DNA of 27,187 bases from JAVVPL01 sp036655775. GTDB taxonomy: Bacteria > Bacteroidota > Bacteroidia > Bacteroidales > P3. Positions within the stretch are counted from its first letter, which is position 1. Each line of letters begins with the position of its first letter. The notes beneath the pieces were generated by a model. That model made no database searches. It saw nothing but the letters and a program-made list of their open reading frames with translations, and was not told the DNA's origin. Where the stretch lies: contig JAVVPL010000015.1 of NCBI GenBank assembly GCA_036655775.1, positions 1 to 27,187 of the forward strand, written 5' to 3'. Both the position numbers and the translations under genes were made by a program. Below are positions 15,255 to 23,801 of the stretch, in pieces.

Positions 15255-16178
15255 TTATTCTGATAAAAAGCGTTCGGCTTCAATCGCAGCCATACAACCA
15301 GTACCCGCAGAAGTAATTGCTTGACGATAATGTAAATCTTGTACATCTCCCGCTGCAAAAACACCAGGCACTGACGTACGAGCAGAACCTGGAACCGTTT
15401 TAATATATCCTGCATCATGCAATTCCAATTGTCCTTTAAATACGGCTGTATTAGGCGTATGTCCAATGGCTACAAAGCAACCCGTTACTTCTATTTTCTT
15501 TTGTTCACCAGTATCGGAATGTGTCAATAAAATACCATTCACACCCGAATCATCGCCTAGAATCTCCAAAGGTTTATGCTTCCATATAATTTCTATTTTG
15601 GGATTTTCCATTACTCGTTTTTGCATCGCTTTAGAAGCACGTAATTCATCACGACGTACAATCAAATATACCTTACTACACAAATTAGCTAAATAAGAAG
15701 CCTCTTCGGTAGCTGTATCCCCCCCCCCAACAACAGCTACTTCTTGGTTTTTGTAAAAGAATCCATCACAGGTAGCACAAGCGGAAACCCCTTGTCCATT
15801 GTATTTTTTTTCAGATTCTAAACCCATCCAATTTGCCGATGCACCCGTAGCTATAATAACCGTTTCTGCAAGTATTTCTTGCTTATCGTCGATAGTTATT
15901 TTGAACGGACGTTTTGAAAAATCCACTTTAGTTACAATACCAGTCCGAATATCCGCATTAAAACGAAGTGCTTGTTTACGCATATCTTCCATCATTTCCG
16001 TACCCGTCACTCCTTGAGGATACCCTGGAAAATTTTCTACTTCGGTGGTAATTGTCAATTGTCCACCAGGTTGAATTCCTTGATATAAAACTGGTTTTAA
16101 ATCCGCACGAGAAGCATAAATAGCAGCGGTATAACCGGCAGGCCCAGAGCCTATGATCAAACATTTTGTAGTTTCCAT
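15255..16178 (-). CDS. trxB: Thioredoxin reductase
   Basis: NADPH-dependent flavoprotein that keeps thioredoxin reduced. It has 307 residues, the standard low-molecular-weight form. FAD motif GSGPAGYTAA (10-19), redox pair CATC (134-137), NADPH motif GGGDTATEEASYL and the C-terminal FAD motif FAAGDVQD are all present. The GGG of the NADPH motif is encoded by ten consecutive G (plus-strand C at 15719-15728), an uncommon homopolymer in this AT-rich sequence. It lies 31 bases after the LysE-family gene and may be the last gene of that operon; I see no TAnnTTTG box in the short gap. Confidence 0.96.
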   Translation of the reverse strand: METTKCLIIGSGPAGYTAAIYASRADLKPVLYQGIQPGGQLTITTEVENFPGYPQGVTGTEMMEDMRKQALRFNADIRTGIVTKVDFSKRPFKITIDDKQEILAETVIIATGASANWMGLESEKKYNGQGVSACATCDGFFYKNQEVAVVGGGDTATEEASYLANLCSKVYLIVRRDELRASKAMQKRVMENPKIEIIWKHKPLEILGDDSGVNGILLTHSDTGEQKKIEVTGCFVAIGHTPNTAVFKGQLELHDAGYIKTVPGSARTSVPGVFAAGDVQDLHYRQAITSAGTGCMAAIEAERFLSE

Positions 16179-16209
16179 TTTAATTTTTTTTAAATTTATA
16201 TCTTTTTAT

Positions 16210-16887
16210 TTATTTCGTCAAAAGGGTATAGATTTGCAACACCAAAGGATAAATAGAACGTGCAAATAAATAAACGCCAAAAGCACCTAATATTACACCC
16301 ACAACGCGATTGATCACTTTGATTGTATGTTGTTGTACATATACTTTTAATTGATGAGCTATATATGCTTTGCCCACATCCGTCAAAAAAATCGTGAGTA
16401 AGGACATAGAAAAAAATAAGACCACCGCCCAATGATGCAAACCCGTATCGGTAGTATATTGTGAAGAAATAACCCCAACCCAAAAAAACCAAAATAACCA
16501 AGTAGCAGGATTAGCCATATTCATAAAAAAACCTTTTATGTAATAGGTCCATTGCGAAGGTAATTGAATGACTGCGGCAGGATCCAATTCTTCCATAAAA
16601 TTTACTTTTTTTCTAAATGTATAAATGCCGATACCAACCAAAATGAGGCCGCCAATTACGCCCACTATATCTTTAGCATTCGGTGTAGAAAACAAACTTG
16701 CCGCACCAAAAAAAGAAATCGATACCAATAAAAAATCACTAGTAATAACCCCTAAGGCCAAACGTACCGCCGAAGGAAAACCTCGTTCAATACTCGTTTG
16801 TAATAAGGCGAAAAAAGCAGGTCCTAGCATAATAGCTAAACCTAAACCTAATACAATGCCTTCTAAGCAAATTCGCAAAACCAACAT
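16210..16887 (-). CDS. LysE/RhtB-family exporter
   Basis: A 225-residue inner-membrane protein with about six hydrophobic segments. The N-terminal pattern GLGLAIMLGPAFFALLQTSI with GFPSAVRLALGVITSD, and the central NMANPATWLFWFFW, are the usual LysE translocator signatures. This family exports amino acids and derivatives by proton antiport. The gene starts 3 bases after the stop of the GH3-like synthetase and precedes trxB, so the three are probably one transcript. The exported compound is unknown; a GH3 product is a possible candidate. Confidence 0.85.
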   Translation of the reverse strand: MLVLRICLEGIVLGLGLAIMLGPAFFALLQTSIERGFPSAVRLALGVITSDFLLVSISFFGAASLFSTPNAKDIVGVIGGLILVGIGIYTFRKKVNFMEELDPAAVIQLPSQWTYYIKGFFMNMANPATWLFWFFWVGVISSQYTTDTGLHHWAVVLFFSMSLLTIFLTDVGKAYIAHQLKVYVQQHTIKVINRVVGVILGAFGVYLFARSIYPLVLQIYTLLTK

Positions 16888-16890
16888 ATC

Positions 16891-18456
16891 TTAATTCTTC
16901 TCTTTTTGTATTGTTTGTAAATAGTGTACCCATTCCTCGGCTTTTTCGCCTTTAAGAACGCGTGGAAATTTATTTTGCGCACCTTCTTTTCCATGTAATC
17001 GCATATAATCATAAAATACATTCACGGGTAAAATTTCAACGGTAATATCACGAATAGCTTCCAATCGTTCCACTCTATAATCGTCATTGAGGCGTTTGAG
17101 ATGTTCATCTATCCGATGGGCAGCATCCTTTGCATCCCAATCACCTTCTACGCCCAAAAACCAACGATGCGCAAACATTCCTTTGTGTTCAACCCCCATT
17201 ACGGTGTACTCTTTAATACTCATTCCTTTTTCGTCACCCAAATCACGAATGGCTTGATTCATATTATCCACCGACAAATGTTCTCCACAAATACTTAAAA
17301 AAGATTTTGTGCGCCCAGTTATAATAATTTCATTTCTTTCTTTAGAGGTAAATTTAACAGTATCACCTATCAAATAACGCCATGCACCCGAACAAGTAGA
17401 AATTAAAATAGCATATTCCACATTTTCTTCCACTTCATCTATAAATAAGGTTTTGGCAGTATCAAGCAAATTGCCATTCGTATCAAAATTATCAAAATGG
17501 TAGGGTACAAATTCAAAAAAGATTCCATTATCTAGAACCAATTCCATTGCATTTACATTGGGTCGATTTTGGAAAGCTAAAAAACCTTCCGAGGCTAAAT
17601 ACGTTTCCATATAAGCCAAGGGATGTGCTAAGAGTTTTTCAAAACTTTTTTTGTAGGGTTCAAACGACACCCCTCCATGTACATAGATAGCTAAATTGGG
17701 CCATATATCATGTATATTGTTAAGATGGTAGCGTTCTATAATTTTTTCCAATAAAATTTGGAGCCAAGCAGGCACACCCACTATAGCTGAAATATCCCAT
17801 TCTGGTGCTTTTTGAATAATCTCTTCCAACTTTGTGGCCCAATCTCTTTCTTTTGAAATTCTACTACCAGGTTTATAAAAATGCTCAAACCAAAATGGCA
17901 AATTCCCCGTAGTTATTCCTGATAAATCGCCCGCATAATACGTCCCATTATATTGTAAATGTGTACTACCACCAAGCATTAGTGCCCCTTTTTCATAAAT
18001 TTCGTTAGGAAAATCATACTTTGCCAATGAAAATAACTGACGCATACTTGTTTTACGAATTGCGCCAATCATATCTGTAGTAACAGGGATATACTTACTC
18101 GAAGCTTCCGAAGTACCCGAACTCAAAGCAAAATATTTTATTTTTCCTGGCCATGCTACAAAAGTTTCACCTTGTAATGCACGATACCACCATTGCGTAA
18201 ACATTTTATTATAATCATGCGTAGGCACCGTTTGACGAAAAGTTTCTCGAAAATCTCTTTGTTTTAGAATAGATTTAAAATCATAGGTTTCTCCAAAATG
18301 AGTTTCACTTGCTTTCAACAATAATTTTTTAAGTTCTTTATTTTGTGCAGCTTTAGGATTATTAATATGAAAATAATTGAGTAAAGAAACTTTGCCCCTC
18401 AATTCTACTGCACTTTTTAAGATTGAACCAAAAATTGGGTATTTTTTAACTGCCAT
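16891..18456 (-). CDS. GH3-family acyl-acid-amido synthetase-like protein
   Basis: A 521-residue member of the GH3 superfamily, related to plant enzymes that adenylate acyl acids and conjugate them to amino acids. The ATP-binding motif LSSGTSEASSKYIPVT (111-126) corresponds to SSGTSxGxxK. YLASEG (286-291), FEFVPY (314-319), WRYLIGDTVKF (359-369) and TGRTKSFLSICGEHLS (380-395) match later family motifs. GH3 proteins are common in Bacteroidota with no settled substrate. I use the ATG at 18456 (MAVKKYPIFGS). An upstream in-frame ATG at 18660 would run through the promoter and the divergent kinase gene and is rejected. Confidence 0.88.
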   Translation of the reverse strand: MAVKKYPIFGSILKSAVELRGKVSLLNYFHINNPKAAQNKELKKLLLKASETHFGETYDFKSILKQRDFRETFRQTVPTHDYNKMFTQWWYRALQGETFVAWPGKIKYFALSSGTSEASSKYIPVTTDMIGAIRKTSMRQLFSLAKYDFPNEIYEKGALMLGGSTHLQYNGTYYAGDLSGITTGNLPFWFEHFYKPGSRISKERDWATKLEEIIQKAPEWDISAIVGVPAWLQILLEKIIERYHLNNIHDIWPNLAIYVHGGVSFEPYKKSFEKLLAHPLAYMETYLASEGFLAFQNRPNVNAMELVLDNGIFFEFVPYHFDNFDTNGNLLDTAKTLFIDEVEENVEYAILISTCSGAWRYLIGDTVKFTSKERNEIIITGRTKSFLSICGEHLSVDNMNQAIRDLGDEKGMSIKEYTVMGVEHKGMFAHRWFLGVEGDWDAKDAAHRIDEHLKRLNDDYRVERLEAIRDITVEILPVNVFYDYMRLHGKEGAQNKFPRVLKGEKAEEWVHYLQTIQKEKN

Positions 18457-18478
18457 AATTTTACTGTTAAATAAGTAG

Positions 18479-18486
18479 CAAATGTA
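18479..18486 (-). promoter_or_regulatory. GH3 operon promoter -7 box
   Basis: On the minus strand this is TACATTTG, an exact TAnnTTTG match, about 22 bases before the GH3 ATG. It lies only 14 bases from the kinase -7 box on the other strand, so the two promoters overlap in their upstream regions. Confidence 0.55.
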
Positions 18487-18500
18487 CGCAAAATTTTTTG

Positions 18501-18508
18501 TATTTTTG
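18501..18508 (+). promoter_or_regulatory. Histidine kinase-hemW promoter -7 box
   Basis: TATTTTTG matches TAnnTTTG and ends 15 bases before the ATG at 18524, implying a leader of about 10 bases. Confidence 0.5.
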
Positions 18509-18523
18509 TAAAAAAAACAAGGA

Positions 18524-20041
18524 ATGCATAAAAAAGGAATTGACATTCGCATCAATGCTATATTGATTTTTATTGCCGCTCTTATTATTATTGCCACACT
18601 TTGGTATTCTAGGGTTTTATTAACCAAGATCTCTGCCGATGAACGTTTAAAAGTACGCAATTGGGCGGCTGCGATGCAAAGGCAAGGTGAAATGGTAGAT
18701 TATGTACGTAGTTTCTTTTCCAATCTTGAAATTGAAGAACGTAAATATGCCACCATTTGGTGTTATGCTTATGAGCGCCTACTCTCTTCGAGTACCGACC
18801 CTACCGAATTTGATTATTATATTAAAATCATTTCGGAAAACAAAAACATTCCTTTTGTCCTTGTCGATAAACAATTTCGCATTATTGATTCTAGAGATCC
18901 TGAAATTAATCCCCGAAAAGATAAATATTTACGAGGCGATTTACGCGATTCTTATATTCGTAACGAACCTATCGAAGTGGGTGCCGAAGGCTCTACCTAT
19001 TATTTTTATTACAAACCCTCCAAACTTTTTGGAGAATTGAAACAACTTCTAGATGGTTTGTCCAATTCTTTTATTTTGGAGGTGGTTGATAATACCGTAT
19101 CAATTCCTGTAATTATCACCGATAGTAGCCGCACACGCATATTACATTATGGAAATATTGACGACAAACAATTCTACTCTCAAGAAGATATTAAGCATCT
19201 AATTAGTAGAATGGAACATGCAAATAAACCCATAGAAATTTATGGCTTAGATAGAACCAAAAACTATATTTATTACGAAAGTTCTTCTTTATTAACCAAT
19301 TTAAATTATCTGCCTTTTGCTTTATTTTTATCGTTAATCATTTTAATTACCGCCATTGTTTTAGTTTACGGATTGAGCCGTCGAGCGGAACAAAATCAAG
19401 TATGGTTAGGAATGTCTAAAGAAACTGCCCATCAATTGGGAACGCCTCTATCCTCCTTGCTAGCTTGGGTCGAATATTATAAATTAAAACGAGAAACTCC
19501 CGTGAGTTTGTCCGATTTGGACGAAATAGAAAAAGATGTAATTCGTTTACAAACCATAGCTCAACGTTTTTCAAAAATTGGTTCTGTACCCGAACTCAAA
19601 AGTGAAAACGTAGTACAAGTAGTCTATCACTCGGTTTCATATATTCAAGCGCGCACCTCAAAACGCATTCAATATCATATCAATGTATCGTCCAATCAAG
19701 TAATTCTTTTAAATTTGAATGCCTATCTATTTGAGTGGGTCATTGAAAATATTTGTAAAAATGCAGTCAATGCCATTGGTGACAATGCAGGGAATGTGTT
19801 TATTTGTTTGTCAGAGACAGATAAAAATGTAATTATTGATATTCAAGATACGGGCAAAGGCTTAGCGAAATCAATGTTTAAAAAGATTTTTGAACCTGGA
19901 TTTACCACCAAACAAAGAGGCTGGGGACTCGGCTTAGCCCTCTGCAAGCGGATTGTTTGTGAATATCATAAGGGCAAAATTTTTGTAAAGAATTCTGTAA
20001 TTGGACAAGGCACCACCTTCCGTATTATATTGAATAAATAA
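18524..20041 (+). CDS. Membrane sensor histidine kinase
   Basis: A 505-residue two-transmembrane kinase. Helices at about 11-32 and 262-283 enclose a periplasmic sensor region of roughly 230 residues that I cannot classify. The phosphoacceptor is His303 in the H-box SKETAHQLGTPLSSL. The ATPase domain has the N-box IENICKNAVNAI (Asn413), DTGKG (442-446) and GWGLGLAL (466-473). The H-box AHQLGTPLSS deviates from the common SHELRTPL. No response regulator is adjacent; hemW starts 2 bases after its stop, so the two are co-transcribed. Signal and partner are unknown. Confidence 0.92.
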   Translation: MHKKGIDIRINAILIFIAALIIIATLWYSRVLLTKISADERLKVRNWAAAMQRQGEMVDYVRSFFSNLEIEERKYATIWCYAYERLLSSSTDPTEFDYYIKIISENKNIPFVLVDKQFRIIDSRDPEINPRKDKYLRGDLRDSYIRNEPIEVGAEGSTYYFYYKPSKLFGELKQLLDGLSNSFILEVVDNTVSIPVIITDSSRTRILHYGNIDDKQFYSQEDIKHLISRMEHANKPIEIYGLDRTKNYIYYESSSLLTNLNYLPFALFLSLIILITAIVLVYGLSRRAEQNQVWLGMSKETAHQLGTPLSSLLAWVEYYKLKRETPVSLSDLDEIEKDVIRLQTIAQRFSKIGSVPELKSENVVQVVYHSVSYIQARTSKRIQYHINVSSNQVILLNLNAYLFEWVIENICKNAVNAIGDNAGNVFICLSETDKNVIIDIQDTGKGLAKSMFKKIFEPGFTTKQRGWGLGLALCKRIVCEYHKGKIFVKNSVIGQGTTFRIILNK

Positions 20042-20043
20042 AT

Positions 20044-21219
20044 ATGGCTGGCATTTACATTCATATTCCTTTTTGCACGCGGAAATGCTATTATTGTGCA
20101 TTCTATTCTACGGCTGACACCCATTTAAAAAAGGAATACATCCAATGTATAAAAAAAGAACTTTTAATACGCAAAAACTATATAGGCACCGACTTTATTG
20201 AAACTATCTATATTGGTGGTGGCACTCCATCTTTATTACAGATCGAAGAGATTGTTTCTTTATTTGAAGGAATTGCTCGTACATTTTCCTTGGAACATTT
20301 ACAAGAATGTACCTTTGAAATGAATCCAGAAAGCGTAACTAAAACTTTTTTAAACGATTTGCATACACATACCCCTATCAATAGGCTAAGCATGGGGGTA
20401 CAATCCTTTTTTGAAGAAGATTTGTGTTTATTAAATCGGAAACATACAGCACAAGAGGCTTTCTTAGCTATTGAAAATGCAAAAAAATGTGGATTCGACA
20501 ATTTATCCATTGATTTGATATATGGAATTCCCTCACTCACCCAAACACACTGGCAAAAGAATTTAAATTATTTTTTCAATTTTGATATTCCACATCTTTC
20601 GGCTTATGCCCTAACAGTGGAAGAAAATTCTATTTTAGAAAAGATGATTGCCAATGGAAAATATCCCAAGGTGGATGAAACCCATATATTACAACATTAT
20701 GCAATCTTACAAGAAGAAATTGAGAAAAAAGGCTATCAAAATTATGAAACCTCCAATTATAGTAAAGTTGGACAATATGCACTACACAACACCAATTATT
20801 GGAAAATGAAAAAATATCTAGGATTAGGTGCCGCAGCCCATTCCTACAATGGGAATAGTAGAGAATGGAATGTAAGTGATGTGGAAAAATATATTGTGGG
20901 AACAAACCAAAGCTACAAAGAACAATTACAAAACACCTCTCCACAAACAGGAAGAAATTATTTTTTACAAGAGAAAGAAGAACTGAGTGTAAATGATCGG
21001 TTGAATGAATACATTATGACAGGACTTCGCACGATGTGGGGAGTGGAAAAAAAAATCCTTATCAAGGAATTCGGGAAACAAATGCACGATATATTTGCTC
21101 TTAAAGTACAAAAATTTATACATGCCGATTTGATGTTTGAAAATGAAAACGCTTGGATATTGAAGGGGGATGGCAAATTAAGGGCCGATGGCGTGGCAAG
21201 AGATTTGTTTTTTCTTTAA
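20044..21219 (+). CDS. hemW: Radical SAM heme chaperone HemW
   Basis: A 391-residue radical SAM protein. The 4Fe-4S cysteines are Cys11, Cys15 and Cys18 in IHIPFCTRKCYYCAFYS, and GGGTPS (58-63) is the usual SAM-site segment. The cluster close to the N-terminus, as in E. coli HemW, and the HemN-C-like C-terminal region (LNEYIMTGLRTMWGV) distinguish it from true coproporphyrinogen dehydrogenase HemN, which has a longer N-terminus. HemW inserts heme into respiratory enzymes. It is translationally close to the upstream histidine kinase and converges on the TonB receptor gene. Confidence 0.92.
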   Translation: MAGIYIHIPFCTRKCYYCAFYSTADTHLKKEYIQCIKKELLIRKNYIGTDFIETIYIGGGTPSLLQIEEIVSLFEGIARTFSLEHLQECTFEMNPESVTKTFLNDLHTHTPINRLSMGVQSFFEEDLCLLNRKHTAQEAFLAIENAKKCGFDNLSIDLIYGIPSLTQTHWQKNLNYFFNFDIPHLSAYALTVEENSILEKMIANGKYPKVDETHILQHYAILQEEIEKKGYQNYETSNYSKVGQYALHNTNYWKMKKYLGLGAAAHSYNGNSREWNVSDVEKYIVGTNQSYKEQLQNTSPQTGRNYFLQEKEELSVNDRLNEYIMTGLRTMWGVEKKILIKEFGKQMHDIFALKVQKFIHADLMFENENAWILKGDGKLRADGVARDLFFL

Positions 21220-21255
21220 GATTTCACGAATTTCATTTACCCTTGGTTCTAACGC

Positions 21256-21281
21256 ATTACAGATTTTTAGCTGTAATTTTG
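21256..21281 (+). terminator. Weak hairpin after hemW
   Basis: ATTACAG, loop ATTTTTAG, CTGTAAT, then TTTTG. The stem is 7 bp and AT-rich with a short T-run, so termination is plausible but weak. Confidence 0.4.
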
Positions 21282-21302
21282 TCCGACTTGTGGGGGGGAA
21301 CA

Positions 21303-23702
21303 TTAAGGTATTTTCTTAAACTTAGTCCCAAACCAAATTTTATAGGAAATCATGGGCATGATGGAAAAGAGGCTTAATTGGTACAAGACCATTGGACTAA
21401 ATTCTTCTGTTCTGGGGTTATACGTACTAAATATTCCAGCATTTACATTGTCTGGACTATCGTAATAATAGAAATAAGGATTCTGTCTATTATAGGCATT
21501 ATAGATGCCAAAAGTCCATTCAGTTTTATTATGACGTTTTTTGGTGTATTTTTGGTACTTGAAAGCAAAGTCTAAGCGATGGTATGCACGCATACGTCCA
21601 CTATTTTTATCCCCGTAAATTAAAATTTCATATGGTAAATATTCTCCTGTCTCGGGATTCACATCAATCCCATTATGCCTCCCTATCACAGGTGTAAAAG
21701 GTATACCACTTTGATATTGCCAGGTAGCACCAACGCTCCATTTTTCTGAAATTTGATATCCTACACTTAAAGACACAATATGCGGAGAATCAAAATCAAA
21801 AGCATAGCTTTTTCCTCCGTTAATATTGTCAAATTGTCGAGTCGATTTTGATAATGAATAGCCTACAAAACCCGTCCATTTTCCTTTTTGTTTTTTGAAA
21901 ATTAATTCAAAACCCTTGGCAATTCCTCGGCCTCCTGTTTCTAACTTTTCTCTCCAATACATATCACCCGAAGAATAGCTATAGCCTTCTTTGTAAGTGG
22001 TTAAATGGTCTAAGGTTTTGTAATATACATTGGCTTCAATGGCAAACATTTCTTGCTTGAAATCCATACTCCAACCCAAGGAGATTTGATGAGAAAAAGA
22101 AATAGGAATGCCTTTGCCCGAAGGAATGTAAATTTCATTTGATGTGAGGCTGCCCGTATTATAAATTAATTGTGCATTTTGACTCACTCTCATATAACTC
22201 ACGTTTAAGGTATTATGCCTTCTAAAATTGTAACTTATACTCACGCGTGGCTCTAATGAAAAATTGCAAATTTCATTATTTGTATAATTAACCAAGCGTA
22301 ACCCAATATCGGCATCCAATTTCTTGAAAAATTGAAGTTTGTTAGAAAGATAAATGGCAGATTCAAAAGCATCACTTTTGTCAATGGCATTCTTATCTGC
22401 TTTTAGGGTACTTTCAAATTGGGAAGGAACAAATTTTAAATAAGAAAATTTTAGCCCAAAATCAAGATTCCAATTATTACTTATTAAATAATTAGCATCC
22501 GATCGTAAAGAAACATCTTGAACACTTGAACGCATTTTATAACTATTTCTTTTAATTTCTTCTCCCGTAATTTCATCCTCCAATCGTATCAAGGTACTAT
22601 TCTTCAATCGATAGGAAGTATAAGAAAGCGTGTTTTTGATAAATAAATTGGAGGAAGATATATAACTCCAATCGGCCGCCGCAAGCCAATTACCCCATAT
22701 ATTACTCACCCGAGTTTGATTTTTTCTACCTATTTTGGGAAGTATAGCCAAATAATCATCGCCCTGATAAATATTAAAATGCAAACTATGTTTACGATTG
22801 GGGCTCCAAGAAAATTTGCCATTTATATCATGAAAACCGTAAGTTAAAAACAGATCCGATTTACTATCAAGTCCACCCGTAGCACATATATAAAATAAAT
22901 CAATTAAAGTCTTCCGACCCGTAATAATAAAACTAGAATTTTTTAATTTTGTAGGACCTTCTATAGAAAAAGATATATCAGAAAGTCCCACACTTAACGA
23001 TCCGTTCAATTCCGATTTATCGCCTTCTTTTTGTGATATATTAATGATAGAAGATAATCGCTCTCCATATTTTGCAGGAAAAGATCCTTTGTACACCTCC
23101 ACATCGCTAATCATATCGGTATTAAAGACTGACATGTAGCCTCCAATATGATGCACATAAATTAAAGGCGTATTATCCAATAGGTATAGATTTTCTCCTG
23201 GATTTCCTCCTCTGACAAGGGTCACACTCGACATTTCGCTTTGGGATCGAATACCAGGTTGAAGTTGTAAGGCTTTCAACACATCAGGTTTTCCTGTCAA
23301 GTTAGGAATATTTATAATTTCGTTTACACTTAAAGTGGCTATATTGAAAGATTTGCGAGCTTGTTTTGCCACAACTTCAACGCCATCCAAAATTTCCGCC
23401 CCTGGCATTAGTAAAACTTCAATCAATGTGTCTGAAGTCATAGATACTTTTAAAATTTTTGAATTATAGCCAATATATGAAAATCTTAAATTGGCAGGAG
23501 ATTTTGTAATGAGAGAAAACTGGCCTTGTTTATCGCTTACTGTACCCGTTTTAAGATCTAAATCCCAAACAGTCGTTCCTATCAAACGCTCTCCTGAAGT
23601 TGCATTTTTGACAATACCAGATAGACGTTTTTGTCCAAAAGAAGAAGATAAAGTCATCAAAAGTAGTATAATACAAAATATTTTTTTTTGCTCGAATTGC
23701 AT
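21303..23702 (-). CDS. TonB-dependent outer-membrane receptor
   Basis: A 799-residue receptor. A signal peptide ends near SSFGQ (residue 24). A carboxypeptidase-regulatory-like domain follows (about 25-105, with GIVKNATSGERLIGTTV and RFSYIGYNSK). The plug (about 105-225) contains VLKALQLQPGI, LVRGGNPGENLYLLDNTPLI, VEVYKGSFPAKYGERLSSI. A 22-strand-type barrel occupies the rest, ending KIWFGTKF plus a short tail. It imports a ligand using TonB energy; the ligand is unknown. The upstream DUF4249-type lipoprotein is its usual partner type. I start at ATG 23702 because the 13 extra residues from 23741 would separate the signal peptide from the N-terminus. Confidence 0.93.
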   Translation of the reverse strand: MQFEQKKIFCIILLLMTLSSSFGQKRLSGIVKNATSGERLIGTTVWDLDLKTGTVSDKQGQFSLITKSPANLRFSYIGYNSKILKVSMTSDTLIEVLLMPGAEILDGVEVVAKQARKSFNIATLSVNEIINIPNLTGKPDVLKALQLQPGIRSQSEMSSVTLVRGGNPGENLYLLDNTPLIYVHHIGGYMSVFNTDMISDVEVYKGSFPAKYGERLSSIINISQKEGDKSELNGSLSVGLSDISFSIEGPTKLKNSSFIITGRKTLIDLFYICATGGLDSKSDLFLTYGFHDINGKFSWSPNRKHSLHFNIYQGDDYLAILPKIGRKNQTRVSNIWGNWLAAADWSYISSSNLFIKNTLSYTSYRLKNSTLIRLEDEITGEEIKRNSYKMRSSVQDVSLRSDANYLISNNWNLDFGLKFSYLKFVPSQFESTLKADKNAIDKSDAFESAIYLSNKLQFFKKLDADIGLRLVNYTNNEICNFSLEPRVSISYNFRRHNTLNVSYMRVSQNAQLIYNTGSLTSNEIYIPSGKGIPISFSHQISLGWSMDFKQEMFAIEANVYYKTLDHLTTYKEGYSYSSGDMYWREKLETGGRGIAKGFELIFKKQKGKWTGFVGYSLSKSTRQFDNINGGKSYAFDFDSPHIVSLSVGYQISEKWSVGATWQYQSGIPFTPVIGRHNGIDVNPETGEYLPYEILIYGDKNSGRMRAYHRLDFAFKYQKYTKKRHNKTEWTFGIYNAYNRQNPYFYYYDSPDNVNAGIFSTYNPRTEEFSPMVLYQLSLFSIMPMISYKIWFGTKFKKIP

Positions 23703-23758
23703 AGATAAATAAATTTGATAAAATGAAGGTGCGAAATTCATATACTTACTATTTTCTA

Positions 23759-23801
23759 AAATACGATACTATTTTCCCTCTGGGAAAATAGTATCGTATT
23801 T
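23759..23801 (-). repeat. Perfect 20-bp hairpin at the end of the DUF4249 gene
   Basis: AAATACGATACTATTTTCCC, loop TCT, GGGAAAATAGTATCGTATTT. The stem is perfect over 20 pairs with a 3-base loop. One arm encodes the last codons of the DUF4249 protein and the other contains its stop and the start of the 66-base gap before the receptor gene. The sequence after it on the minus strand (TAGAAAATAG) has no good T-run, so it is not a standard terminator. It may adjust expression between the two genes. Confidence 0.85.

Noticed and set aside
18457..18660. 68-residue N-terminal extension of the GH3-like protein
   Set aside because: It overlaps the divergent kinase gene and its promoter; GH3 homologues start near MAVKKYPIFG.
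20044..21219. Anaerobic coproporphyrinogen dehydrogenase HemN
   Set aside because: The first cysteine is at residue 11 and the N-terminal extension of HemN is absent, so HemW fits better.
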